Below are positions 23,901-35,228 of a DNA stretch of 64,000 bases, piece by piece; positions within the stretch are counted from its first letter, which is position 1, and the number at the start of each line of letters is the position of its first letter. The position numbers and the translations under genes were made by a program. Source of the DNA: Dendrophyllia cribrosa. Lineage: Eukaryota > Cnidaria > Anthozoa > Scleractinia > Dendrophylliidae. The notes beneath the pieces were generated by a model. It saw nothing but the letters and a program-made list of their open reading frames with translations. It was not told the origin of the DNA and made no database searches. The stretch covers positions 3,938,407 to 4,002,406 of the forward strand of contig JAJLRJ010000006.1 of the NCBI GenBank assembly GCA_024195265.1, read 5' to 3'.

Positions 23901-26072
23901 GATGAAATCGATATGAAATACTTGCATGTAATTTGCAAAGATGGCGGCTAGGTGATCTAACATAGCCGTGGGGTTTTCAAGTAAGTGTCGTTGGTTGAAG
24001 TCATGACCGCTCACTCATTGTGTTCTTTTCTTAGGCAAGAAACTTATTACCTTTCTCTCCACCCTGATGTATGCAGGTAATTCAATTAAATTTGTCAGAT
24101 GCAAGAATGCTCAGGTTTATACGGCAAGACCGAACACTGGTATGGTTAGATGTAAAAACGCGTGTAATTTTCTCCCCGGCATTAGCGTACGATGCAAGAA
24201 GATATCATAAACTGCATTTACGTTAGTCATCGTTTTTCTGTACGAGCGAAACACTGCAGATGTCATAAATTTATTCATTAAAACCTATATCAGTTTGAGG
24301 TCTTGTCACCTAAAAGCTTGAAGCTTTGATCCGACAACGATCGACTATCGTCTGATGCTATTTTAACAGGCTGGAAAAATATCAGAACCGGTGAAACTGT
24401 AAGGCCAAGTTAGAAGAAAGTTATTTAGGATGGAGTGAACAAGATGAAGGTCAAAGAAGTAAAGAAAGGGAAACCTTCAAGATTTTTTTATTTTCCCTGA
24501 ACTACTTACCTGAGCCAATTCTTAATTTTTCTTCCTATAAAAAAATAGTGCGGACGTCACAAAAACTTAAATTTGTAAAATTATGGGATTTGATGAGATA
24601 TTAGGGAAAAGCTTGACGAAAAATGCCCATTGCCAAAAATCAGAGATATTAGCACTTTTATGTTCTGATAACTACATACAAACGATTCTAATTTTTTTCA
24701 AACGTTGTAAACAAAGATTCTCCTATATCGCTTACAACATGACACCTTTCCACAATCCCACAGCCCCTGCAGGCTCACATTTTTATCCTAGTCAAACGCA
24801 AATGGTATCCTGCAAATATTTCAATCTCTTATCATCACTCTCTGCCGCTAGGGACATTCGTGCCGAACGCCCCTTATATAGCGGGTGTGATGAGAAGCGG
24901 CTGTATTCACAGGTTCGCAGGCTAATCAAGTGGAAGGAATCACAAGAAAGCGGGCAGGTTGTTGGTGTTTCGAATGCTGCGATCACCAATAGATTCAAAA
25001 GACAATAAACACAAAAGATTTTAAAGCAACAATTATAGTTTATAGGGTACTGCATCATATGGTGAAATTATAAGCGCTCGTTTCATAGAGATATCAGCGG
25101 GAAAGCAATACTAGTTATTTAATTGAAATTAGTCCTTCAGAAGGATTCTTGGTAGTCAAAACATCATGAAGTTTAACATTCATCTGCCGCGGAGACATAA
25201 TATTGGCAACATTTATTTTTTTATTTAACTTATTCATACTCGAATTGACTGATTTTACTTCTACAAAAATGCAAAAGAAAATTTCATCAAAATAAGTAAA
25301 CATTTGTTGTTTCATAATCGTTTTTTTTTTCTCGACGGACAGCAGAAGACCACACTGAGTCAAATGAACTTTTTTCTCTTTTTCATTAAAAAAAATTATA
25401 TATATATACTATTAATTTACGTATCGAAAACAATTTCGGCCTAAATGTAAAACAAACTCGTACTGTCGGAAGCCATGAACTTGTTTTCATTGTCAAAGAT
25501 TATCGCATTGTGTGAAAACCAGTGGCTAACAACGAACTTTATAAGCTCATTTCCTTTTCACAAATAACCGACCTGCTGAAACTCGCGTTTCATTAACTGG
25601 GAAAATTGCTCAGTGATCGCTCAAACGCGACAAAAAAATTTTCAAATTGTCACTTTATCATCTGATTTTGTCAGATCAATATATTTTTTAATAATTCGCC
25701 TTTTCAAAAAACCGCTTGCTGTCTGCAAGAGAACTGAAGAAACCATTCAAATGCAAGTGATTGATGGTGCGGGGGTTCAATATAGAGTAGTAGTTTCATT
25801 TGAAAGTATTTAATTTAGCCAAACCGCCGGTATACAGATATCCTTAATTTTGTTTCTAATTTATAATCCAGGAGACTGAGTTTTAAGCCAACGTTCTCTC
25901 GTCGTGGCGATAAGATCAACCAGTTGTCAGTGACAAGATATAAAGAGCTTATATAGCTGGGATAACTATGCCTGCCTGAATAATCACAGCTTGGGATTTT
26001 AATATAAACTTACAATTGGTTTTTGACTAAGTTGAGCGGCAAACTGATAGGAGCTTGCAAGTGTCCTTCGTC
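20996..26072. other. Five kilobases without a supported gene
   Basis: No exon could be supported between the NXPE-like gene and GPCR 2. The stretch holds a 27-bp tandem pair at 21,848-21,901, GC-skewed C-rich tracts at 22,970-23,060, and several open frames up to 141 codons with no domain character. It may contain transposon remnants not resolved here. Confidence 0.4.
21848..21901. repeat. Two tandem 27-bp units
   Basis: TTCGCGTCTCCACGCGCTCA, followed by GCTCAGG, is repeated once with a T-to-C change. Confidence 0.75.
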
Positions 26073-27089
26073 ATGAATAGCACCAATACTTCTCTTGAAG
26101 ATCATTACAATGGGACAAACTCTTCAGCAACGAAGCGCGGTTTTATTCCAGATGGAATAACAACAGGAATTGTTGTGAATGTCTTTTTGATGCTCCTTGT
26201 TGTGGGAGGGAATTTTCTGGTGATTGCAGCTTATGCGAGTAACCGGCGTCTTCGCAGTGGAACGTACGCTTTTTTGGTGAGTCTTGCATTTTCTGATTTA
26301 CTCGTCGGTGGTGTTTCAATTCCAATGCGGATATACGGCTCTTCTCAGAATTGGAACATAAGTGCGGATTTAACAACATTCTACACTGCCTTCGACATTT
26401 TTAGCGCCATAGCGTCAAATCTTCATCTCATGTCTATATCGTTCGAGCGTTTCATAGCCGTTTCACGACCGTTTTATTACCAGACGCTGTCAATCCGTCC
26501 GTACGCATTTGGCTCCGCCGTGTCATGGACTTTGACCGTTTTCGTAGCCGCTCTACATCCAGGGAATTATTTACAAAATGGATTGCTTAAGCTAAAACTC
26601 CTAAAGGTGTTCTCTGTCACGTTGTTTGCCGTGTGCTTTTTGGGTCCTTTAACGGTAATCAGCGTTGTAAATATTAGCGTTTTCCGTGTCGCGAGGGTGT
26701 TAATCCAACGTGTCCCATCACAACACAGAAGCGTTCGGGATGGACTGAGGAAAGAGCGAAAAACCGCGTTCACTCTTCTCCTGATGACAAGCCTTTTCTT
26801 TATCGCATGGTTTCCTTTCTTCGTTGTCAATATGTTGTATTTGCTCTGTTTGCAATGCCTTCCTTCCACTCTGGAGGCTCAATACTTCATGGTAGATATC
26901 ATCAAATGGCTACAATACTCAAACAGCGCAGTCAACCCAGTTATTTACGCGTTTCGTGATCTCGAAATGAGAAGAACGTTTGCCAGGCTACTTGGTCCTT
27001 TCGGAAGATGTTGTAGAGTTAATCAAGTTGAACCAGAGCTTCACAATACTCAAAGTCGATTTTCTATGGATACGCTGACAAGAAAGTAA
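26073..27089 (+). CDS. Class A (rhodopsin) GPCR 2, aminergic-like orphan receptor
   Basis: A single exon encodes 338 residues from the ATG at 26,073; an in-frame TTG 18 bases upstream is not a likely start. N-glycosylation sites cluster at N2, N5, N13 and N16. Seven spans are present with N47 (TM1), D75 in LAFSD (TM2), D108 (3.32), ERF 125-127, W246-F-P-F-F (TM6), W279 and Y282 (TM7), and N288-P-x-x-Y292. Adjacent cysteines 313-314 follow helix 8 and may be palmitoylated. As in the other two receptors, the TM3 and ECL2 cysteines are missing, ECL2 is short, and ECL3 has C-x-x-C-L-P. The pocket residues favour an amine-like ligand; catecholamine serines in TM5 are absent. The ligand is unknown. 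Confidence 0.93.
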   Translation: MNSTNTSLEDHYNGTNSSATKRGFIPDGITTGIVVNVFLMLLVVGGNFLVIAAYASNRRLRSGTYAFLVSLAFSDLLVGGVSIPMRIYGSSQNWNISADLTTFYTAFDIFSAIASNLHLMSISFERFIAVSRPFYYQTLSIRPYAFGSAVSWTLTVFVAALHPGNYLQNGLLKLKLLKVFSVTLFAVCFLGPLTVISVVNISVFRVARVLIQRVPSQHRSVRDGLRKERKTAFTLLLMTSLFFIAWFPFFVVNMLYLLCLQCLPSTLEAQYFMVDIIKWLQYSNSAVNPVIYAFRDLEMRRTFARLLGPFGRCCRVNQVEPELHNTQSRFSMDTLTRK

Positions 27090-27130
27090 TGTCTGCTCAG
27101 TAATGCTTAAGTTTAACGGTAGAATTTAAC

Positions 27131-27318
27131 ACTTTCCCAGAGTCAATTATGGAGACATGTAGTGTAGTAACTTTGTCAGTCGACGAAATCCTATGGTGTG
27201 ACCATTCATATGAAACCTCTTCGGCAGTACTTTTCATGGTACCATTTGTTTTTTTAATACTGTACAAAATGAAATTTGGGATTTTTCTTGAATTTTGAAT
27301 TTTGGCACTCTTGGGAGT
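27131..27318. repeat. Dispersed MITE, CCCAGAGTCAATTATGG family, copy 1
   Basis: The outer ends ACTTTCCCAGAGT and ACTCTTGGGAGT are roughly inverted. The family also occurs at 52,084-52,272, 60,457-60,645 and 63,539-63,852, sharing GGTGTGACCATTCA, AAACCTCTTCGGCAGTAC and AAAATGAAATTTGGGATTTT. This copy lies immediately downstream of GPCR 2. Confidence 0.7.
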
Positions 27319-27766
27319 AACGTTAAAGATACAAGCTCAAAGGTTGCAACTCACAAACACCGAAAGTTGGGATTTTTGCTTGCTGACATACAGCAACACA
27401 GCAACAGAATATCTCCCGATTAGATTTCCGATGAGATTTCCCTATAGCAATTATTGTTTCAATTACATTAAAACACTGATAGGAAAGGATGTAGGAGTTG
27501 ACATGTTATTACGACATTTTTTATAGCGCCGCGCTGATCCCGTTTAATTTCCTACATAGAATCTCTATTTGTTGAGGCCTAACTCAAGATGGCGGTCAAT
27601 AAAATCGTGCAAGCAGTAAACGTTTTTATGCGTGCATGAACCATCTGGTCCGGCATTAATATTGGACTGATATTAGTTACCGCTTGGAAAACTGTCTTAA
27701 CCAGTTGACAGCAAAACGAAATGTTGACAAAACAATGTTTTCTTGTCGATTTTTTATTTTTTTTGC

Positions 27767-27900
27767 AACCTGTTCCAGGCGTTCAGATAGTGGGAAGCGA
27801 AGGATAGGCGCGCGAAGAAAAAAATATTGCGAATGCTGACGGAGTGGGGTAGGGTGCGAAAGACACGGCCCCTCGATCTTATAACGGCTGGAACAGGCTA
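27767..27900. repeat. MITE, CCTGTTCC family, copy 2, 11-bp duplication
   Basis: The ends are AACCTGTTCCAGGCGTTCAG and GGCTGGAACAGGCTA. The flanks ATTTTTTTTGC (27,756-27,766) and ATTTTTTTCGC (27,901-27,911) differ at one base. This is the same duplication length as in the relative at 11,005. Confidence 0.7.
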
Positions 27901-27911
27901 ATTTTTTTCGC

Positions 27912-29091
27912 TTTATTTACATACACAGCATGTGTGTTTGCGCGAGATGACAGAAAATAAATAAGGAAATGATTGGAAACAGTTTAGCAGTAGGTATGAT
28001 GCGACCAGGCCCTCCAGCCAGACAGAAAGGTAGAGGGTGGAAAGAATCCTTTCTTCCTCTTTCTCCTCAGTAAAAAATTAAATTAGAAATGCCTGTGTGA
28101 TCTTTTCAAACTAATCTAAAAGAATAGTTACGTTACTAGGAAAAATAAAGCGATCTGTAACGCGAAAAGGGTAATTTAGTTTTACGAATCAAATTCATAT
28201 CCGGCGTTTGTTATGTAAATAAGCGAAATAAAATTCTGCAGTGTGCGCAATTCAGAGTTTTTGTGACAAATGAGAATCTAATTAAATATAGATGGCATAA
28301 TATAACTGACAATTAATACATGACAGCATATTTATTAGAAGTTGATTATAAATGCGATAGTATATATCCAACTGCAATCAACCCCCCCGGACTGGAGAAG
28401 AAAATGGAAAGAAATATATATTTTTTTCTTTCTTCGGCAAAAAGAACAAAAAACGCATGTGTTATCGCAAGTTAATGAGATAAGATATTTTCAGTTAATG
28501 GTAAAAAGGAAGAGGCATGTATCAAACGCAAAAAGTGCGATGTATCTGGTGGTGTTTATGTAAATCGGAAATGAAATTCTGCAGTGCAGCCCATACATAC
28601 ATACAAAGTTGTAAGGACCAAATAACATTAAAACTTAAAAACAAAACGAATACTGTATATGAAGTATTATTTATGTATTCTTCCATTTTTTGCGTATGAA
28701 GAGAAGTACAATATTCAGTTATTTATTCATATTAAAATTTAAGAGTTTCTGGCTTCCAAACAGGTAAAACGTGATAGTGTTATGTGTGTTAAAATATATA
28801 AATTAAATACTAACAATGTGTTTTCTGACCGTTATGTACATAAAATATATAAGCTAGCCGGGCATCTCTCAGTTTGTAATCAGTACCTGATTGAATATTA
28901 TCAATAATACAGTCTAAAAAAACCTTAAGGACGCCTTTTAATTCATTACCCGGAAGGAGGGGGGAGGTATAACCCGGGAATGGGGATGGTATTGCGCAAG
29001 AAGGGGAGGTATCGCCCGGGAGTGGGGAGGTATTGCCGGGGGTGGTGTACTCACTTATTGACGGGGACGTGCCACTGGACTGAATCTGCTC
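27912..29091. other. Gene-free AT-rich stretch
   Basis: No exon was supported. Near 28,955-29,040 there is a G-rich imperfect repeat of GGGGAGGTAT...CCCGGGA units. Confidence 0.4.
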
Positions 29092-29559
29092 AGGTAAATT
29101 GGTGGGCCGCCAGTTATTTCGCTCAAAAAGTGGGGGGTGGGGGGGGGGGGGGAGGTTGGACTATCTTCTGAGGATTAAGCTATACAAACGCAAATTAAGT
29201 CACGTAACCTGTCAGGGTTTTTTATTAGCTCAAAATTATATTAAGCAAAATGGCACCAGTTTTTCTTATTCTCTGGAAGCTGGCTTTAAGATTATAACGT
29301 TTTGCCTATTAACTACATCATTCTGTGCCCGAGCAGCTTTTTAATTAAGATAATAAAAATAAAAGTGTGAAAAACGTAAATTACTTGTATGAGGGGACTG
29401 GGCACTAGTACAAAATGTCGTTTATTTTCAAAACTAATAAAATATTTCAAACTTATTACCTTTACAATGTTTTACGCTGTTATATATAAAACCTTAAAGT
29501 TAGACCATCCCCTCACTTTTTGGGCGAAATAACTGGCGGCCCATGCCTTAATTTACTTG
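29092..29559. repeat. MITE with GGGCCGCCAGTTATTTCG ends
   Basis: Left and right ends share GGGCCGCCAGTTATTTCGC and CAAAAAGTG in inverted orientation, with TAAATT near both outer borders. A long G-run at about 29,137-29,152 lies just inside the left end. Confidence 0.65.
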
Positions 29560-29808
29560 AGTGTCCCAATGACAGGAAAGGTTACACGATTGTCGTCGTT
29601 TAATATAATGGTTTAAACAGCCGATTTAGCAATTCAAGATCGCAGACGTTTGCTAATTGCAATTTCATAAAATCATAGTACACTTGAAAATTGTATAAAA
29701 TAAGAAAGTGTATATTTTAAAATAAAGGTAAAATCTGCAACCGAACCGCGAACGATAATGCTGCTAATGGAATCGAGAGACCTAACCAGCCAAAAAGTGA
29801 ATGAACAA

Positions 29809-29958
29809 ACATACAATAAACTGCAGGGCTGATCTGACTACGTAAAAAAGTAGACTTTGCGAGACACCATAACGACAGAAACCGATCCTGTTTTATAGTG
29901 TCTCGCAAAGTCAACTTTTGTTTACCCAGTTATATCAGCCCTGCAGTTTATTGTATGT
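29809..29958. repeat. Palindromic MITE, ACATACAATAAACTGCAG ends
   Basis: The ends ACATACAATAAACTGCAGGG and the complement are separated by a second inverted pair around GACTTTGCGAGACACTATA. Almost the whole element can fold back. Confidence 0.7.
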
Positions 29959-29959
29959 T

Positions 29960-31123
29960 TTAAAATAAAGGTTGCCCTAAACTGTGTAGGTACTTTGTTT
30001 CTTGTTTTCGTTCTATAAACAGGGTCAGGGTTTCAGACCATCAGCGGCACCCCTATACCCACACATGGGTCCAGTACCCCCTTCCCCACCCCCGGAATAT
30101 ATTGTTGACAAATTTAAGTAAAAAATATCATGTTGCTAAATGTGTACGGCAGTCGCAAAATCGTTAGGAAAAATCATTAAATTAACCGAAGTATGACAAA
30201 ATCACCCTGCTAGCAGAGCCTCTTGAGCAGGAGTCTATACAAACTGCACGGTGATCCTGAAGTGTCGGTCGCTTTTCTCGCCCTAGCGCGCACAGATGTC
30301 TGAATTTATCTGCCACTAGAATATAATCAAGCGCACCTAATTTTACCCATCGTTATGCTCGACTGAGTTTCATAGATAGTTCTTAATCAACGCTATCACG
30401 CGGGCGACGCGGCGATCGGCCTGCTCATTGCTTCAGTAAGTAATTCTACTGAAATTGACGAGATATAATAAAATAGATCTTGCTAGGTTTGCAAGTTCTC
30501 TTTACCACTGCTTTTAGAGTGTGTCAATCGATAGATCAAAGGTTTCGTATTTCGCGAGTTGCAGGCCGAAGTATTCGAGAGCAAACGACACACATGCTCG
30601 TGTTTCTGCGGAAACAAAAGCCCGCAAAAGGCAGCTCCCTCCCCCCCCCCCCCCCCCCCCCTAACCCCCGTCTTAAAAATATAGTATTATTCGGGCAAAA
30701 CTGGTCGACTATTCGGGCACCACAGGCACAGTAAAATTACTGAATTACTTTGTTTTTACACTCACTTAACTTTTTAACCGAGCTCTATACCATGTATTTC
30801 ATGTGATAGCTCAATTAGATGCTAACCGCGTGAGCAGGCACTAGAACGACAAATTTGCGTTGTGGTCCGCCAAGTACCAGCACCCAGCCACCCTTTCCAA
30901 TTGTCACTTGTTTCAAAAGACACTCATTTAGTTTGGCTCTCCATGTTTGACAGCTGGCTGCTATACTGTTTTAAACTTATCGCCAGCAGTTCCTGCCAGT
31001 ACATCTGCTCACCAGAAAACGCAGTCAAATCGTCTGTCAAATAACATTTGCTCGTATGCTACACATTTCACGCTAGATCCGGCGAACACGGACCCAGTGG
31101 GGACTTATTTTTCTAATAGTACT
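29960..31123. other. Gene-free stretch with a C-homopolymer
   Basis: No exon was supported. A C-run of roughly 20 bases lies at 30,640-30,661. Confidence 0.4.
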
Positions 31124-32848
31124 GGGCCCGGTTGTTCGAAAGCCGGTTAAATCCTAACCTCGGGTTAAATCGCTCTAATCTGAGGTTAAGTTTTAACCGC
31201 AGGTTAATTCTGTTGTTCAAAGACAGGTTAAGGTTAACCTCGTGTTAAACAGCGGGTTAAATTTAACCCTCCTAGCTAGGTGGGTTAAAAAACTAACCTC
31301 GGGTTAAATCTGACAAATATTCTTTGATTTACGGCAGCGAAACGTTTTTGAAAAACAACAATAAAATAACGTCCTCACTATAGCTGGGTGACAACCTTTT
31401 TTTTTTCTTTGTACGACAGGTTGTGAAAGATCGTATTAATTGCGAAATTGGCTCCAACGAACGCTGAACTCGTCACTAATCAAAAACAATGTGGTGGAAA
31501 AATGACAGGCGAGCGGTGCAGTCAACAAATTGAAACTCCGACAGTTTTCCCTGGCATAGTTTCTACCTTTTACGCGATAAATAGAGTTCTTAAAAATCCA
31601 TGAAGAGCTGTTTTTACTTTTCAAACAATAAAGCAACGGTAGCAATTATTTTGAACTCTTCGGATCAGCAGAAAGTTTGCCTTTACTTATTTGGGCTCCC
31701 TCTGTCTCCCCTAAAATTACAACCAAACTTCTAGAAGCCTTCTAAACCGGCATAAAAATCTAAGAAAAGGCCGGCAAGCTGTTCACTAGAGTATTCAGTA
31801 TGAAGTTTTGTGTTTTATCGGAAAATATTTCTTCAGAGGCCATTTATTTTGCGAAATTACTCCCTGAAAAGCGGGAAAATAACAACTCGAAATGGCGCCG
31901 GCCGCTCCGAAACTATTATTTTTTCGCCCTATGTACCAGCGTGCGAAACTGAAAGTAATTTCATTGTAAACACATTTTCGCAAAAAAATTTATATTGGCT
32001 TTATTCTCTATTTTACGCCACTGCACTGATCCCATCGTGTCAGCACTGCAATATTATATTAAACCACAAAAGAACTGTGTCCTTTTATTCCAATTTTCTA
32101 TGAAATAACGAAGTAAAAATATACTTCAGTAAAAAAGCATGTTTTATTAATCCGCCTTTCCTTGAAATGATACAAGTCAACCTCATTTTTCCAAAGTTTT
32201 CGGATAATGTCCGAGAATCCGTGTATGGGTTTGAGAAATAAACAGACAAGCGGATTGTTGAAATGATAAACTCAAGATCAAACTAATTCCAGTAATTTTT
32301 CACTTACTTTTTTATTTTTGACTCCAATTAAATAACCTTCAAGATGTCAGTCTGGAGTTTTTTTCACGCAGATGACCTCCACAACACTAGTTAATATTTT
32401 CAAGCTGTTTGAAAATAGAAAGATGCACAAAAAGTTCAGCTTCTTGTAGCCGTGAGAGTACAAATCCGTGAATGTGAGCCGTTTTTCCTTCTTGCCTGTG
32501 ATGCTTGACCTTGAAATCCTCGAAAAATTCTTCTCAGAAGAGCTACTATTCGGCTACAAATAGAGTTAACTTTAAATTCTACAATATTTTACTATTTTAT
32601 ACTCAAAACATTTTCAATGGATCGGGCGAAGCGGCTTCAAACTTTTTCAAAACAACTTCCAAAGAGTATTATGGGATGCTAACCGTGGATTAGTCGCGGT
32701 TAACCCGAGGTTAACTAACCGGTCCTCTAACCGGGCTTTGAACAACGCCATTTCAACCTCGGGTTAGCAAACCCGCGGTTAAGAAATTTAACCTCCGGTT
32801 AGGCCTAACCGGAGGTTAGTTTAACCCTGCTTTCGAACAACCGGGCCC
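31124..32848. mobile_element. Non-autonomous DNA transposon, 1.7 kb, long GGTTAA-rich ends
   Basis: The termini are GGGCCCGGTTGTTCGAAAG and its exact complement. About 170-200 bp at each end is a dense array of GGTTAA/TTAACC motifs in inverted orientation. The interior has no transposase frame; the longest open frames show no domain features. No clean target duplication was found. Confidence 0.75.
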
Positions 32849-33337
32849 TGAACAATAAAAGACCACAACACAAACGTTAACCAAACGTTGCCGCAACACA
32901 AAGAAATGCCCCTCAATAAGACATTTGACTGACAATAATGAGTCGGCTTTCTCAATTTCTCTGCTAGCAGAGTCTCATAAGAGTCTCATTTTCCATTGTA
33001 TTTTCAGATCAGGCGGGAAGAAAAGAAGAGTCTGACACGTAGCATTGCTAAGCACCCAAACGACTTTAAAATCACGTGAATATATGTCATGCCACCATCT
33101 TTTAATTATGCTTGTAACCAATCACAAAGCCGTTAAAAGTCTTAATTTCTGAGGACAGTTCAAGTTAATAGAGACAAAACATTGACAATTTTTCTTCCCG
33201 CCTGAAAACAAAAAAAAAACAATAAAGGAGACTCTGCTGGCAGAGAATCACTCAACTATTACTGTTAAACTCCACCTTTAACTTTAGGTTAACCAGAGCA
33301 GAAAAAATTCGCCTTCGAGATAGCTGGCTCGGGAAGC

Positions 33338-33690
33338 ATGGCAGATGCGTCTTGTAGTATACAGATACCATTCTCGTTGCTATCAGAAGGCGATATTCCT
33401 TTGGTCGATCATCAACGCGGTATTTAACTTCGCCTTTTCTGCTGCAGTTACATTAGGAAATTTCTTGTGTATCTGGTGCATTTTGCGCACGTCCACTCTA
33501 CATTCACCGACGAATTTCCTTCTTTCCGGTCGTGGGAGTAGGTTTAGTGACCGAGCCTTTGTACCTAACCACCTTAATCACCGTTACAAGGGTCTTCCAG
33601 TAAACTGCAGCATTGTAGTTGCCTACATATCGCCTCGACGTTCTTTGTCGCGATTTTACAAGATCTTAAAGGACAATCAAACTAGCAAAA
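33338..33690 (+). pseudogene. GPCR pseudogene, TM1-TM2 fragment
   Basis: An ATG at 33,338 begins a short N-terminus (MADASCSIQIPFSLLSEGD). The frame then shifts by one near 33,395 into a clear TM1 and first loop (SAAVTLGNFLCIW, RTSTLHSPTNFLL). Near 33,530 several residues of TM2 including the expected SD motif are missing. The reading frame shifts again into VGLVTEPLYLTTLI, the second half of TM2. After this only a short TM5-end-like piece (RFYKILKDNQ) remains. This receptor type differs from the three intact GPCRs: the RTSTLHSPTNFLL loop belongs to a large anthozoan class A expansion. It is clearly non-functional. Confidence 0.72.
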
Positions 33691-34185
33691 ACAGCCTGTT
33701 TAAAATAAGCCTGGCAAGGGAGGGGAGGGGGAACTTCCATATAAAAGGTACGGCGATGCTCGTCGGAAATGTTGAAGTAAAACCCTAAAAGAGACCAATC
33801 TGGGTTATTAGAAAGACACAAAATGCTGCCTCCAAAGGAAAAGAGGAAAGTCTCCCTGTATTTAAAGTAAGTTTGTTTGGTTTGACTAGCTAGGATAAAC
33901 ATATCTTCATATTTTCATAGTGGAATCGGTTTCTTTTGGCTTAAAAGCCACACATTGATAGTGACAATGGACCTCTTTCTTACATCTAAAGAAGATCAGC
34001 AATGTGATTATAAGCAATATAAGGAATATAATTCGTAGTTATTGTAAGGACATACATTGACGAATTCGTTAAATGGTCCTGAAAGCCACTCCCTTGCCTA
34101 CCTTCTTACAAGAATTGTATGCACTTGTGAAGCATCCTTATTTGGAAATCAAAACGCTCCGCGCATTCACGAGATAAAAACATCT

Positions 34186-34875
34186 CAACCTCGTCCCAGG
34201 CCTTCTTCGCTTTCAAAATGGCGGGCGGGCGTTCCACCGCGGTCAAACATCCGAGGCGTTTTTCGTTTTATTTAGTGGGATTTTATTTAATATTAAATGG
34301 AAATTTGGGCAATGATGAATAAAGAAATAGTTGACGTTGCTATCTTTTCATTTTTTTCAAAATGATGAGCTTTCTTTTTCCGTTGAAAACTGACCAAAAT
34401 ACTTTGCGCCTGATCAAAATTATGTTGGCAAATGGCGCTGACAATTCTGCAGGTCACAGATTTTGAACGCTTAGAACTTTTTTAGTAAACTTTCAAAACA
34501 TTTGGTAAATTGACAGTGTATTGGCAATATATTATATATTAAACTTTAAACAGTGAAAATGACCACCTTAACTTTTAAGTACTTTGCTTAACTTTTGCAA
34601 ATTTCTCTCGTTTGACCGCGGTTAAGGCGGGCGTATCCCTGGTATATTTTGTCACGTGACATGCGATGAAATGGCATTCTCGGAGGTTATTTGAACTTTT
34701 CAAGTGACATGCAGTCGTGTTTGTTTTCTGGTAATCTTTAAATTCGTTGTTTAAACGAAACGAATACAGTTTATCATTTCCATTTTTTTACGCGACAAAA
34801 TACTCCAGTATTTTGGTGTATTTCGGCAGCCTTGTGAACGCGGAGAAGGCCGAGAAGGTCCTGGGGACTAGATTG
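34186..34875. repeat. MITE, CAACCTCGTCCC family, copy 2
   Basis: Ends are CAACCTCGTCCCAGGCCTTC and the complement at about 34,850-34,875. It contains the nested element at 34,236-34,622. Its organisation parallels the 3.8-4.8 kb region. Confidence 0.65.
34236..34622. repeat. MITE with ACCGCGGTCAAAC ends, copy 2
   Basis: It has the same ends and interior as 4,411-4,755. Here it is inserted inside another MITE just inside that element's left end. Confidence 0.72.
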
Positions 34876-35228
34876 GGAAACGTTCATCTACTTTAACACG
34901 CTATTTCGCAATAATCAATCAATCAAACTTTATTTAAAAACAGTGTAGCCCATTCAGCCGAAGCTGGTATCCAGAGGCGCCCTGTATAATAAATAAATCT
35001 ATACAAATAAACAGTATCTAAAAGCCATTTAAAAGACCATTCAACATACAATATATTTGAAACAAGTGAAGTAAACAATATAAATTTCAACATCACAAAA
35101 TTCAAAAATCATAATTTCTAATATTGGTCTTGAAAGATGACAACGAAGTTGGCAAGACATCCGGGCAAGTTTTGTGTACAAGTCATGTAGATATAAGCTA
35201 AATACCAGATCAATAGGTTTAACTGGCT

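Noticed and set aside
24583..25008. 141-codon open frame on the + strand
   Set aside because: It has no domain, signal or membrane pattern and a composition like translated intergenic DNA.
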